Part shown: piece by piece, positions 11,105 through 22,665 of the stretch
How the letters are laid out: each line of letters starts with the position of its first letter
How positions within the stretch are numbered: the stretch's first letter is position 1
NCBI RefSeq assembly: GCF_010731535.1
Contig: NZ_AP022581.1
Coordinates: forward strand, 124,001 to 188,000
From: Mycobacterium lacus
GTDB lineage: Bacteria; Actinomycetota; Actinomycetes; Mycobacteriales; Mycobacteriaceae
Direction: 5' to 3'
Length of the DNA stretch: 64,000 nucleotides
Notes under the pieces: generated by a model
What the model was told of the DNA's origin: nothing
What the model saw: only the letters and a program-made list of their open reading frames with translations
The model's database searches: none
Translations under genes and position numbers: made by a program

Positions 11105-12120
11105 CGAGAGGTTCCTTTCAGACTGCCGATTCCGAGTGATCCGTCGTCGGAAGCACGATCGTCCACGGGAGCCGCAGGATCGGGCAGCGGTGGCGGATCG
11201 TCGAGGAAATCGACGGTAGGGCAAAAGAACAATCCACCGGTGACTGCGGTGGAAAAGTCAAGGACACGGTCGGTGTTGCCGGGCGGATCGCCCAGAAACA
11301 TGTTGCGCAGCATGTGCTCGGTGACCGCGGGCGTGCGCGAATAGCCAATGAAGTACGTGCCGTACTCGCGCTTGCCGACCTGGCCGAACGGCATGTTGTG
11401 CCGCACGATCTTGCGCTCGGCGCCGGCGTCGTCCGTGATGACGTTGAGCGCGATGTGGGAGTTGGACGGCTTGACGTCGTCGTCGAGTTCGATGTCCTCC
11501 AGCTTGGTGCGGCCGATCACGCGTTCCTGCTCGGTGACCGACAGCGATTCCCACGCGGCCATGTCGTGCAGGTACTTCTGCACGTGCACATAGCACGAGC
11601 CCGCGAACGCCGGATCCTCGTCGCCGATCGCGGTGGCGCCGACGGCCGCCGGCCCACCCGGATTCTCGGTGCCGTCGACGAAACCCAGCAGGTCGCGGTT
11701 GTCGAAAAACCGGAATCCATGCACCTCGTCGACCACGGTGACCGCGCCGGCCATCGACTTGAGAATCCGGCCGCCCAGCTCGAAGCAGACGTCGATGGTC
11801 TCGGCGCGGATGTGGAACAACAGGTCGCCCGGCGTGGCCGGCGCGACGTGGCGCGGGCCCGATAGCTCGACGAACGGATGCAGCTCGGCGGGCCGGGGTC
11901 CGGCGAACAACCGGTCCCAGGCGTCCGAGCCGATCGAAGCGACCACCGACAGGCGTTTCGCCGGGTCGCGGAAGCCGATCGCGCGCACCAGCCCCGATAG
12001 GTCCGGCAGCGCGTCGTGCACGGTCGACTCGCCACCGTCGTCGATCGTGGCCACCAGGAAGATCGCGGCCGGCGTCAACGGCGCCAGAATCGGCTGCGGC
12101 GAAGCGGCGGGCACAGGCAT
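11101..12120 (-). CDS. dyp: Dye-decolorizing peroxidase, encapsulin cargo
   Basis: A 339-residue heme DyP-type peroxidase. The signature FVDGTENP, holding the distal catalytic Asp of the GxxDG motif, is near residue 150. The segment GKREYGTYFIGYSR near 265 is typical of the family's heme-pocket region. The C-terminus ends with DGSLGIGSLKG, the recognised encapsulin targeting peptide, joined to the enzyme by an Asp/Pro-rich flexible linker. It lies directly upstream of and overlaps the encapsulin gene. It corresponds to Rv0799c. It is intact, and the loading peptide predicts packaging inside the shell. Confidence 0.95.
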   Translation of the reverse strand: MPVPAASPQPILAPLTPAAIFLVATIDDGGESTVHDALPDLSGLVRAIGFRDPAKRLSVVASIGSDAWDRLFAGPRPAELHPFVELSGPRHVAPATPGDLLFHIRAETIDVCFELGGRILKSMAGAVTVVDEVHGFRFFDNRDLLGFVDGTENPGGPAAVGATAIGDEDPAFAGSCYVHVQKYLHDMAAWESLSVTEQERVIGRTKLEDIELDDDVKPSNSHIALNVITDDAGAERKIVRHNMPFGQVGKREYGTYFIGYSRTPAVTEHMLRNMFLGDPPGNTDRVLDFSTAVTGGLFFCPTVDFLDDPPPLPDPAAPVDDRASDDGSLGIGSLKGTSR

Positions 12121-12164
12121 GACCCTAACGTCTCTGGAATCGCGGTGATGCTAAACATGCGTAC

Positions 12165-13433
12165 ATGACGGCTACGGCACCGGGCCTGTGCGAATTCATC
12201 GATGCGTCCCCGTCGCCGTTTCATGTGTGCGCCACGGTGGCCCGACGGCTGCTTGCTGCGGGATACACGGAGCTGAGCGAAGCCGACCGCTGGCCCAACC
12301 AACCGGGTCGATACTTCACCGTCCGCGCCGGCTCACTGGTGGCCTGGAACTCCGGGGGCCATGTCGGGGCGTTTCGTATCGTCGGCGCGCATACCGACAG
12401 CCCGAACCTCCGGGTCAAGCAGCATCCCGACCGGCTGACCGCCGGCTGGCGGGTGGTGGCGCTGCAGCCGTACGGCGGAGCGTGGCTCAACTCCTGGTTG
12501 GACCGCGATCTGGGCGTCAGCGGGCGATTAGCGGTGCGCGCGGAATCTGACGGCGCCGGGGTCCACCATCGCCTCGTCCGGATAGACGAGCCGCTCCTGC
12601 GAGTGCCGCAGCTGGCCATCCATCTGGCCGAGGACCGCAAATCGCTGACGCTGGATCCGCAACGACACGTCAACGCGGTCTGGGGGGTCGGTCAGGAAGC
12701 GGGTTCCTTTATCGGCTACGTCGCGCAGCGCGCCGGAGTGGCCGAAGCCGACGTGCTGGCCGCCGACCTGATGACCCACGACCTGACCCCGTCGGCGGTG
12801 ATCGGCGCCGGCAGCAGCCTGCTGAGCGCGCCGCGCCTGGACAATCAGGCGAGTTGCTACGCGGGCATGGAAGCCCTGCTGGCCGCCCAGCCACGCGACT
12901 ACCTGCCGGTGCTAGTCCTCTTCGACCACGAGGAGGTCGGCTCGGCCTCCGACCACGGCGCACAGTCGAACCTGCTGGCCACCGTGCTGGAGCGCATCGT
13001 GCTCGCAACCGGCGGCGGCCGAGAAGACTTCCTGCGGCTGCTGCCCGCGTCGCTGCTGGCGTCCGCCGACATGGCGCACGCCACCCATCCCAACTATCCC
13101 GAGCGGCACGAGCCCGGCCATCCGATCGAGGTGAACGGGGGCCCGGTGCTCAAGGTGCACCCGAACCTGCGTTACGCGACCGACGGGCGCACCGCGGCGG
13201 CGTTCGCGCTGGCCTGCCGGCAGGCCGGCGTGGAGCTGCAGCGCTACGAGCATCGCGCCGACCTGCCGTGCGGGTCGACGATCGGGCCGCTGGCCGCGGC
13301 GCGCACCGGCATCCCCACCGTCGACGTCGGAGCCCCTCAACTTGCCATGCACTCCGCGCGCGAGCTGATGGGCGCCAACGACGTGGCCGCCTATTCGGCG
13401 GCGCTGCACGCGTTTCTGTCGCCGGAGGCATAG
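12165..13433 (+). CDS. M18 family aminopeptidase (Rv0800, PepC-like)
   Basis: A 422-residue cytosolic zinc aminopeptidase of family M18 that removes N-terminal residues, often acidic, from peptides. Metal-site motifs are in order: [10 protein letters not shown] (first ligand His near residue 79), DNQASC (near 226), FDHEEVGS (near 250), [10 protein letters not shown] (near 305), and the C-terminal MHSARE ligand His (near 396). Start ATG 12165 lies divergently from DyP with only 44 bp between start codons, so the two promoters share a short region. It is followed after 11 bp by the VOC gene. Confidence 0.9.
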   Translation: MTATAPGLCEFIDASPSPFHVCATVARRLLAAGYTELSEADRWPNQPGRYFTVRAGSLVAWNSGGHVGAFRIVGAHTDSPNLRVKQHPDRLTAGWRVVALQPYGGAWLNSWLDRDLGVSGRLAVRAESDGAGVHHRLVRIDEPLLRVPQLAIHLAEDRKSLTLDPQRHVNAVWGVGQEAGSFIGYVAQRAGVAEADVLAADLMTHDLTPSAVIGAGSSLLSAPRLDNQASCYAGMEALLAAQPRDYLPVLVLFDHEEVGSASDHGAQSNLLATVLERIVLATGGGREDFLRLLPASLLASADMAHATHPNYPERHEPGHPIEVNGGPVLKVHPNLRYATDGRTAAAFALACRQAGVELQRYEHRADLPCGSTIGPLAAARTGIPTVDVGAPQLAMHSARELMGANDVAAYSAALHAFLSPEA

Positions 13434-13444
13434 GGTCTGGCGGT

Positions 13445-13792
13445 ATGACGCTCAACGTGGAGATGGTCACGTTCGACTGCAGCGACCCGGCGACGCTGGC
13501 CGGCTGGTGGGCCGAGCAGTTCGGGGGCACGACCCACGAGCTGCTCCCCGGGGAGTTCATCGCGGTGGCCCGGTCGGAAGGGCCCCGGCTCGGCTTTCAG
13601 AGGGTGCCCGAGCCCACCCCCGGCAAGAACCGGGTGCACCTGGATTTCCGGGCCGCGGACGTAGACGCCGAGGTGTCGCGGCTGACGGCGGCCGGTGCCA
13701 CCGAGGTTGAGCGGCATCGGTTCGGCGAGAACTTACGCTGGGTGGTGCTGGCCGACCCCGAGGGCAACGTGTTCTGCGTAGTGGGTCGGTAA
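13445..13792 (+). CDS. VOC/glyoxalase-like protein (Rv0801)
   Basis: A 115-residue single-domain protein of the vicinal oxygen chelate fold. It shows the beta-alpha-beta-beta-beta pattern with the end motif WVVLADPEGNVFCV, where the DPEGN turn and terminal strand are diagnostic. The length equals the M. tuberculosis homologue. The specific reaction is unknown; relatives include glyoxalases, antibiotic-binding proteins and epimerases. It sits 11 bp after the aminopeptidase and 53 bp before purL, probably in the same transcript. No acetyltransferase gene equivalent to Rv0802c lies between it and purL. Confidence 0.85.
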   Translation: MTLNVEMVTFDCSDPATLAGWWAEQFGGTTHELLPGEFIAVARSEGPRLGFQRVPEPTPGKNRVHLDFRAADVDAEVSRLTAAGATEVERHRFGENLRWVVLADPEGNVFCVVGR

Positions 13793-13836
13793 TTGGCCCG
13801 TGCGCACCAACGCGGCCGCGCGGATTTACGGCCTAG

Positions 13837-16167
<2,331 letters not shown>

Positions 16168-16172
16168 GTCGG

Positions 16173-16793
16173 TTGAGGGCGGTGTCGTTGGCCGCCGCGC
16201 TGGTTGGTTGGAGCTTTGCCGGTCCGCGCCTGCCGGTGACGTGGCGGATAGCGCTGCAGGCCGGCGGCGGCGGGTTGCTGGTGGCCGCGACGCGCGCGCC
16301 GTTGGGGCTGCATCCGCCGCGGTTGTGGGCGGGGTTGCGGATGGGGTCGGCGGCCGGGGTCGCGGCGATGACTGTGATCGCGGCCACCACATCGGTGTCC
16401 GAAGTGCGGACGGCGATGGCCAGCCGGGTGTTGCCGCAGTCGGTGCTTGGGTGGCTGGCCTTGCAGATACCCGTCGGCACGGTCTGGGGCGAAGAGGCCG
16501 CGTTTCGCGCGGCGCTGGCCACCGCCGGTGCCGAGGCGTTCGGTCGGTCCGGCGGAAGATTGCTGCAGGCCACCGCCTTTGGCCTGTCCCACATCGCGGA
16601 CGCCCGCGCGACGGGTGCGCCGCTGCTGCCCACCGTGCTAGTCACCGGCATTGCCGGCTGGTTATTCGGTTGGTTGGCGCAGCGTTCCGACAGCCTCGCC
16701 GCGCCGATGCTGGCGCATCTTGCCGTCAACGAGGCCGGCGCGGTGGCCGCGTTGGCCATCCAGCGCGGCTATACTCGTGGGTCCGCGTCTTGA
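16173..16793 (+). CDS. CPBP-family intramembrane metalloprotease (Rv0804-like)
   Basis: A 206-residue polytopic membrane protein with several hydrophobic helices. It carries the CPBP/CAAX-protease signatures: [10 protein letters not shown] (the EExxxR motif), a later GLSHIAD (FxxxH-type) and [11 protein letters not shown] (HxxxN). These residues form the predicted metal/catalytic site. Relatives process prenylated or other membrane substrates or confer self-immunity to bacteriocins; the substrate here is unknown. I use TTG 16173, only 5 nt after the purL stop, which gives a length close to the M. tuberculosis protein. GTG 16182 is the alternative. Confidence 0.8.
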   Translation: MRAVSLAAALVGWSFAGPRLPVTWRIALQAGGGGLLVAATRAPLGLHPPRLWAGLRMGSAAGVAAMTVIAATTSVSEVRTAMASRVLPQSVLGWLALQIPVGTVWGEEAAFRAALATAGAEAFGRSGGRLLQATAFGLSHIADARATGAPLLPTVLVTGIAGWLFGWLAQRSDSLAAPMLAHLAVNEAGAVAALAIQRGYTRGSAS

Positions 16794-16834
16794 ATCGACA
16801 ATCCGACAAACATGGGAAGGGTGTGGCACCTGCG

Positions 16835-17791
16835 GTGCACAGACTTAGGGCCGCGGAGCATCCGCGGCCGGATTACGTTCTTCTGCATATCAGCGACACC
16901 CATCTCATTGGTGGCGACGGCTCCCTCTATGGCGCGGTCGATGCCGACGGCAGGCTGGGCGAGCTCCTTGACCAGCTGAGACACTCCGGGATACGTCCCG
17001 ATGCGATCGTCTTCACCGGTGATTTGGCCGATAAGGGCGAGCCGCAGGCGTATCGCAAGCTTCGTCGCCTGGTCGAGCCCTTCGCCGCCGAGCTGGGCGC
17101 CCAGCTGATCTGGGTGATGGGCAACCACGACAACCGGGCCGAGCTGCGCCGACTGCTGCTGGACGAAGCGCCGTCGATGGCGCCGCTCGACCGCGTGTGC
17201 ACAATCGACGGCCTGCGCATCATCACCGTGGACACGTCGGTGCCGGGGCATCACTACGGCGAAATCAGACAGTCCCAATTGGACTGGCTTGCCAGACAAT
17301 TGGGGACGCCCGCACCGCACGGAACCATTTTGGCGCTCCATCATCCGCCGATTCCCAGCGTCTTGGACCTGGCCGTGACGGTGGAACTGCGCGACCAGGC
17401 TGCCCTCGGGCGGGTGCTCAAGGGGAGCGATGTCCGCGCCATTCTGGCCGGGCACCTGCACTACTCGACGAACGCCACCTTCGTCGGAATCCCGGTGTCG
17501 GTCGCGTCGGCGACCTGCTACACCCAGGATCTGACGGTCGCCGCCGGGGGAACGCGCGGCCGCGACGGTGCCCAGGGTTGCAACCTGGTACACGTCTATG
17601 GGGACACCGTCGTGCACTCGGTGGTTCCGCTTGGTGGCGGAAAGACCGTGGGCACCTTTGTCTCTCCAGCTCAGGCCAGGCGCGAAATCACCGAAAGCGG
17701 CATGTTCATCGAACCGTCGCTGCGGGATTCGCTCTTTACCCACCTTCCGATGGTGCTGACACCGTCGGAGTGGCGAAATCGTCCCGACTGA
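16835..17791 (+). CDS. Class III cyclic-nucleotide phosphodiesterase / metallophosphoesterase (Rv0805)
   Basis: A 318-residue calcineurin-like metallophosphoesterase that hydrolyses cAMP and other phosphodiesters in its M. tuberculosis counterpart. Metal ligands are visible: D21 and H23 in SDTHL, D63 in GDLAD, N97/H98 in GNHD, a later His in LALHHPP, and GHLH near 206-209. The C-terminal region thought to contact the cell envelope is present (about 278-318). GTG 16835 gives exactly the known 318-residue length; a GTG at 16823 is possible. Its 3' end overlaps cpsY tail to tail by 56 bp. Confidence 0.92.
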   Translation: MHRLRAAEHPRPDYVLLHISDTHLIGGDGSLYGAVDADGRLGELLDQLRHSGIRPDAIVFTGDLADKGEPQAYRKLRRLVEPFAAELGAQLIWVMGNHDNRAELRRLLLDEAPSMAPLDRVCTIDGLRIITVDTSVPGHHYGEIRQSQLDWLARQLGTPAPHGTILALHHPPIPSVLDLAVTVELRDQAALGRVLKGSDVRAILAGHLHYSTNATFVGIPVSVASATCYTQDLTVAAGGTRGRDGAQGCNLVHVYGDTVVHSVVPLGGGKTVGTFVSPAQARREITESGMFIEPSLRDSLFTHLPMVLTPSEWRNRPD

Positions 17792-19343
17792 CCCCAGAGC
17801 AGCTGCCGGTGACTTTCTCCCAGGGCGCGGGTATCGGGAAGTAGCGCTCCAGGAAACTGACGACCCGTCGGGCCCGCTCGGCGGCCGAGACTTCGGGAAA
17901 GCTGCCGTCGTTGAGGCAGAAGAAATCGTATCCGCGTCGCTTCCGCAGCTCGGGAAGCAACGCGAGGCCCCGGTGGCTGGTGGTGTCCACATACAGGACC
18001 CTGGCTTTTTCTTGCTGGACGGCGCGCCCGGTCATGAGCGCGTAGTAGTGGTAGAAGGAATTGGTGACCGAGATATCGGTGCCGGACCGAAACGCACTGG
18101 CCTGGGTGCGGGCAAATTCCTCCGGGAATTCCCGCTCCATCTCGATCAGCACGCTCTTGCGCAACGGCACCGCGGTGTGCTCGAGATGGCGCGTGATGAC
18201 GTGGCCGAACCGTTCGAAGAGCAGCTGCCGGTTCACCCGCGCCGCATTCTCAAACCCGCTGCGTGTCGGGTCGTTGACGCCCAGCCCGATCCGGGTCTTG
18301 GCCTCGATGAACCTGGTCACGCCGCCCGGAGAGAAGAACATGCTGGCTTTGAGTGGTCGACCGAAGAACATGTCGTCGTTGGAGTACAGGAAATGCTCGC
18401 TCAGGCCGGGGATGTTGTGCAGCTGACTTTCCACCGCATGCGAGTTGTAGGTGGGTAACGCGTCCCTATCCGAGAAGTGTTCCTCCGCGGGAACAATGGT
18501 GATCTTCGGATGGTCGGCCAACCATCGCGGCGGCGCGGAATCCGTCGCAATAAAGATGCGACGAATCCACGGAGCGAACATGTTCACGGACCGCAACGCG
18601 TATTTCAACTCATCGATCTGCCGGATCCGCGCTTCGGCGTCGTCGCCCTCACCCACCACGTGCTGCGCCATTTGCGCGGCGCGCCGTGCCCGGAATTCCG
18701 GATCGCTGCCGTCGACCCAGGAGAACACCATGTCGATATCGAACGTCACGTCGCTCGCATGCGGGCTGAACATCCCCTCGATGGTGGCCCACTTATACCC
18801 GTAGAGCTTGACGGTCGCCGGAACCATTTCCGCGCGTGGCAGCGCCTTGCGGGTCAGGGAGTTTTCCACGGGACAGCGAATCACGGTGTCCTCGAACACC
18901 CAGAACTGAAGGTCCACGCCGAACGCGGGCCCGTAGCGGAACCCGCCCGGTGCGATGCGGCGCCGATGCAGCCGCACGATACGTGGATCGACCAGCCTGG
19001 ACAGCTGGCCGTTGGCCACCAGAACGGGAGGAATGCCGGGTTCATCAATCGTTTTGGCGTACATCGGTTCCGCGACACAGGCGGCCGCGAGTGCTCGCTC
19101 GACCGCGGGGCGTAGTTCGACGTCGACGGCAAGCACCGGGCGGTTCTTGTGGTCGCGGATCAGAAGAAAGGGAATGCCGGCCTGTCTTAGCACCTTTCGC
19201 AGGAAGATCAGGTCCTCGATCTGTGCCTCGTGCGGGGTCAGGCTAGATTCCAGGCGGGCAATCTTGCCGCGCCGGGTGACGATGATGGGGTCGACGGTGC
19301 GCTGGATGGGACGGGCGCCCTCGCTCGAAACGATCTTGGTCAT
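17736..19343 (-). CDS. cpsY: Stealth-family polysaccharide phosphotransferase CpsY
   Basis: A 535-residue Stealth protein (CR1-CR4) predicted to transfer hexose-1-phosphate units and make a phosphoglycan. CR2 begins with [16 protein letters not shown] near residue 205, the hallmark of the family. CR1 ([15 protein letters not shown] type), [10 protein letters not shown] and the CR4-like C-terminus are present. It equals Rv0806c. Catalysis at the cytosolic side of the membrane is expected. The start is ATG 19343, with a TTG directly upstream. Convergent overlap with the phosphodiesterase gene could allow antisense interference. Confidence 0.9.
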   Translation of the reverse strand: MTKIVSSEGARPIQRTVDPIIVTRRGKIARLESSLTPHEAQIEDLIFLRKVLRQAGIPFLLIRDHKNRPVLAVDVELRPAVERALAAACVAEPMYAKTIDEPGIPPVLVANGQLSRLVDPRIVRLHRRRIAPGGFRYGPAFGVDLQFWVFEDTVIRCPVENSLTRKALPRAEMVPATVKLYGYKWATIEGMFSPHASDVTFDIDMVFSWVDGSDPEFRARRAAQMAQHVVGEGDDAEARIRQIDELKYALRSVNMFAPWIRRIFIATDSAPPRWLADHPKITIVPAEEHFSDRDALPTYNSHAVESQLHNIPGLSEHFLYSNDDMFFGRPLKASMFFSPGGVTRFIEAKTRIGLGVNDPTRSGFENAARVNRQLLFERFGHVITRHLEHTAVPLRKSVLIEMEREFPEEFARTQASAFRSGTDISVTNSFYHYYALMTGRAVQQEKARVLYVDTTSHRGLALLPELRKRRGYDFFCLNDGSFPEVSAAERARRVVSFLERYFPIPAPWEKVTGSCSGVSRDDFATPTVSAPSEGG

Positions 19344-19576
19344 CAAATCACCGCCTTAACGAACGTGACTACGGCCTCGGGAGAATCTCATACATGGGGC
19401 GTCGGCGCACGGCGAGCTGCCCGGGTGCCCGGTCGGCCCCACTTGTGCTTATATATGGTGCCTGTAAGTCGATACCTCTTGCAAGGCAGGCGATTTGGCG
19501 ATCGGCAGAAATGTGCCGGTAACCTTGCGGTTGCAATCGAGAAATATCACGTTAAGTTCGGGAGCGAACGGCCGGT

Positions 19577-20845
19577 TCAGTGCACCCTGTCCTGCTGGTC
19601 GCCGACGACGCTGCCGTCGGGCCGCCGCAGCGGCGCGTGATCACCGTCGGGCTCATCGAAACCCTGAGTCGCACATGGGTATGGGGGACTGACGCCCAGC
19701 GGGTCGATGAACATCGGGTTGACCAGCCATCGACCGTCGGAGTCGTCGTAGGCCCGGCACATCAACTCGATCTGATTCCGGTTAATCACCAGGCGCAACG
19801 CGGTCGCATCTGTGATGAATGTCACGTCCCCGTTCGAGTCGCCGGCCCCGAATGCCGGGCGCCGTGGCGCGGGCAACTCGTCGAATGCCGCCGCGCCCTG
19901 GACGCCGAACACTTGCTCGTTGACCCGGCACCGCTTGCCTTCGTTGTAGGGCATGGACGGTTCGCCGCCGCACAGCGCGAGCCGGGACGTCAGGACGTCG
20001 CCGTCGTGTTCGGTAACGACGCCCATCACGCGGTCGGCGGCGATACCCAGGTCCGCGGCCCAGACCCGCACCACCGGCTCCGGGGAGGCGGAGACGATCC
20101 GCACATCGAATCCATTGGCCTGCAGGGTGCCGACGAGGTCCCGCATCTGCGGGTAGTAACGCACCCAGGCGGTTTGGCGGGTGCTGCCCACGGTCTGCTC
20201 GGCCCCCTCGGGGGCGTCCAGACTCTGCTGCCGCGCCGCCTCGGCGAACCCGGTCACATCCGCGTCGGTCCAGCCCGCGAGCAATTGCGCCGCCCAGGCA
20301 TCGACAGGTTTGAACCGACGATGGTTATAGCCGGCGAACGCTGGTGCGCCCGCACGGGTCTCGCCGTTGGTGTACACCGACACCAGGTCGTCGGCGCATG
20401 GGGTGTCGGCGCCGGTGGGCAACGGCTGACCGGGCGCCGCGAGCCCACCACAGGCGTCGGCCAGCGCGGCGGCGGCGGACGGCGTGAGGTACGGGCTTGT
20501 GATGGTCCAGTCAGCTGCGGCGGGTTGGCGCACCTTGGAATTGCGCACCATCCAGAAGAACGTCGCGTTGCCGACGTCGTTTCGTACCGTGGTGTTATCC
20601 CAGTCGAGCAACGCCAGCGGCGCGCCGTTGGCCACCGCTCCGGATTTGCCGCAGGTGCCGAGTCGGCTGATCATCTCGTTGATCCGATTGCGGTTGTCGC
20701 CATACCATGCCGGATCGGCGGCGAGGGTTCGGCAGCCGGTGCCGTGGGCGCCGACGCCTTGATGGTGGCCGGCGCCACCGCAACCGGCGAGCCCCAGCAT
20801 GCCCGCACTCACAGCAGCGAGCGCTCGCAAAGGCGGCCGTGTCAA
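19577..20845 (-). CDS. HAD-superfamily phosphatase, predicted lipoprotein
   Basis: A 422-residue exported protein. The N-terminus has a short basic start, a hydrophobic stretch and the lipobox LAGC near residue 22, so it should be lipid-anchored outside the membrane. The HAD motif I is LLDWDNTT near residue 80 (nucleophile Asp, general-acid Asp). IVSASPEP near 253 provides motif II. GAGDSNGD near 347 supplies motif IV acids. It resembles extracellular phosphorylcholine- or phosphoserine-phosphatase-like HADs. TTG 20845 is the likely start, with GAGAG upstream. No counterpart lies at this position in M. tuberculosis as I recall it. Confidence 0.75.
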   Translation of the reverse strand: MTRPPLRALAAVSAGMLGLAGCGGAGHHQGVGAHGTGCRTLAADPAWYGDNRNRINEMISRLGTCGKSGAVANGAPLALLDWDNTTVRNDVGNATFFWMVRNSKVRQPAAADWTITSPYLTPSAAAALADACGGLAAPGQPLPTGADTPCADDLVSVYTNGETRAGAPAFAGYNHRRFKPVDAWAAQLLAGWTDADVTGFAEAARQQSLDAPEGAEQTVGSTRQTAWVRYYPQMRDLVGTLQANGFDVRIVSASPEPVVRVWAADLGIAADRVMGVVTEHDGDVLTSRLALCGGEPSMPYNEGKRCRVNEQVFGVQGAAAFDELPAPRRPAFGAGDSNGDVTFITDATALRLVINRNQIELMCRAYDDSDGRWLVNPMFIDPLGVSPPYPCATQGFDEPDGDHAPLRRPDGSVVGDQQDRVH

Positions 20846-20901
20846 TGTTTGTCTCTCGCCAACGGTGCCCGATCGGGTGGACCGCCGTAGCGTACCGAGC
20901 T

Positions 20902-22107
20902 TTAGGGGTTGATGGTGTAGTCACCCAATTGGCGGCCCCACACGTACTCGACGACGAGCGGTGAGGGGAGTTCGAAGTGGTTGTATGGTGCCAAGCTGGC
21001 GCCGGTGTCCATCACCAAGAACGGGGCGGGCCACAGCGCCCTGGTGATGTGCTGCCAGCAGCCTGGCTGCCCACCGGGTCCGCCCCTGGCGTTCACCCGC
21101 GGCAGATTCTCGGGATAGATGTACGGGCTCGGTGCCCCCGCGGCCGAGCCCGCTGAGTGCGTTCCCAGCGAATAGCCGTTATTGCCGAGCGCGGCGTAGA
21201 TCTTGGGCGCCACGTCGTGGAAGTTGCGGATGGTGCACAAGATTTCGGGACTGTACTCATCGAGCAGCTGGCCGCTGGGAACCAGATCGGCGGCTCCCCG
21301 AGCGAGATACGGCCCGGCCCGCTCGAACTCGTCAGCGCCGGTGTTGCCCAATCCGGCCGCCGCCAGCAGCGCCGCGTCAAGATCGCGCTGTTGCCGATCG
21401 ATCGTGCGGGCCGTGGCCGCGGCGTGGCCGAGGGCGTCCCACAAGTCCGGTGCGGCGTTGGCGTAGGTGTCACCCAGTGCCGCCAAGCGCGCAATGTCGA
21501 TGCGGATCTGCGGCATCTGCGGGTTCACCTCGTCGAGGATGGCGTTGCCGTTGGTCAATGAGACCCCAAACTTGTCGCCGAGCCCGGTCAGCGCCTGGGC
21601 GGCCGCGGCCAGCGTCAGGTTGACCTTGATCGGATCGACCTTCTCGGCGATCGAGGTCAGCGTCTCCAACACCGTGTTGAATTCCGTCGTCACCGACGTC
21701 GCCTCGATCACCGTGGAGGGCGTGATATGTTGCGGCGCCGGTTGTTTCGGTGACTTCAGGGACACGTACTTGTTGCCGAAGACCGTCGTCGCCGTCACCG
21801 CGGCCGCCACATTGACCGGAATCAGATCGACGTACTTCGGATCCACGTCCAACACCAGCTTGGCCGCGGGCAGGCCGTCACGCGTCACCTCCGAAACGCT
21901 CGACACCCGGCCGATCTGCACGCCGTTGTAGGTGACCTTGGCGCCCGGATCCATCACCAAACCCGCCCGCGGAGCAACCATGGATAACTTCGTCTTCGGC
22001 GTGAACGCGCCGCGGAACTGCAAGTACAAAGAGACGGCAACAAGTGCCGTGACCATCAGCGACACCAGGCCAATGGTCCGGTACGGTGCCCGCGTTCGCG
22101 GCTCCAT
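20902..22107 (-). CDS. Orphan MCE (MlaD-domain) family protein
   Basis: A 401-residue Mce protein. One N-terminal transmembrane helix (about 10-30) is followed by the MCE/MlaD domain (about 38-118), with GAKVTYNGVQIGRV as the clear signature. A long helical region follows, with a segment (about 120-330) resembling the Mce DUF3407 region. Mce proteins form lipid-shuttling tubes with YrbE permeases and an MceG ATPase. Here no yrbE and no other mce genes are adjacent, so it must join subunits made elsewhere or work alone. It lies 56 bp upstream of the HAD lipoprotein and is probably co-transcribed. The neighbour on the other side is divergent. Confidence 0.88.
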   Translation of the reverse strand: MEPRTRAPYRTIGLVSLMVTALVAVSLYLQFRGAFTPKTKLSMVAPRAGLVMDPGAKVTYNGVQIGRVSSVSEVTRDGLPAAKLVLDVDPKYVDLIPVNVAAAVTATTVFGNKYVSLKSPKQPAPQHITPSTVIEATSVTTEFNTVLETLTSIAEKVDPIKVNLTLAAAAQALTGLGDKFGVSLTNGNAILDEVNPQMPQIRIDIARLAALGDTYANAAPDLWDALGHAAATARTIDRQQRDLDAALLAAAGLGNTGADEFERAGPYLARGAADLVPSGQLLDEYSPEILCTIRNFHDVAPKIYAALGNNGYSLGTHSAGSAAGAPSPYIYPENLPRVNARGGPGGQPGCWQHITRALWPAPFLVMDTGASLAPYNHFELPSPLVVEYVWGRQLGDYTINP

Positions 22108-22126
22108 GCTTTTGAGACCCTAAGGT

Positions 22127-22522
22127 ATGGCTGCCCGTGATAGAGCCGATGCGGCAAAGACGCGTCAGGTCGTGTTGGACCTGGCCGACTGGTTGCGCGA
22201 CGACAGTGTTCTGGCGCCGGACCGGGACGTTCTGGGCACGGCGGTTCGGCTCACGGCGCGCACCCTTGCGACGCTGGCGCCCGGCGCCGCCGTCGAGGTC
22301 CGGATCCCGCCGTTCGTCGCGGTGCAGTGTGTCGCCGGGCCCAGGCATACCCGTGGCACACCGCCCAACGTCGTGGAGACGGATCCGCGGACGTGGCTGC
22401 TGTTGGCCACCGGGCTGTTACCGCTGGCGCAAGCGAAGGCCACCGGGGCGCTGCGCCTTTCCGGGCCCCGGGCCGGTGAAATCCAGAGTTGGCTGCCTTT
22501 GGTACGACTGAGCCGGGTTTAA
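22127..22522 (+). CDS. Small sterol-carrier-like protein (Rv0807)
   Basis: A 131-residue soluble protein matching the small conserved mycobacterial protein that precedes purF. The mix of beta strands (AAVEVRIPPFVAVQCV) and the C-terminal amphipathic helix LARLSGPRAGEIQSWLP-like part agree with the actinobacterial sterol-carrier-related family. Its function is unknown. It starts 19 bp from the divergent MCE gene, so the promoters are very tight. It is followed by purF after 143 bp. Confidence 0.75.
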   Translation: MAARDRADAAKTRQVVLDLADWLRDDSVLAPDRDVLGTAVRLTARTLATLAPGAAVEVRIPPFVAVQCVAGPRHTRGTPPNVVETDPRTWLLLATGLLPLAQAKATGALRLSGPRAGEIQSWLPLVRLSRV

Positions 22523-22665
22523 GCTCGGATTTTGCCGATTGACCTGGGTGTCTGGGGGCGAGGAATAGCCGGGGCACCCGACACGCTGAATTGATTCGGC
22601 GACGCAGCAGTCATGCCCGTAGACTGCGTTACGTCACCAACCGCGCCCCAGGGAGCCGCCAAATC

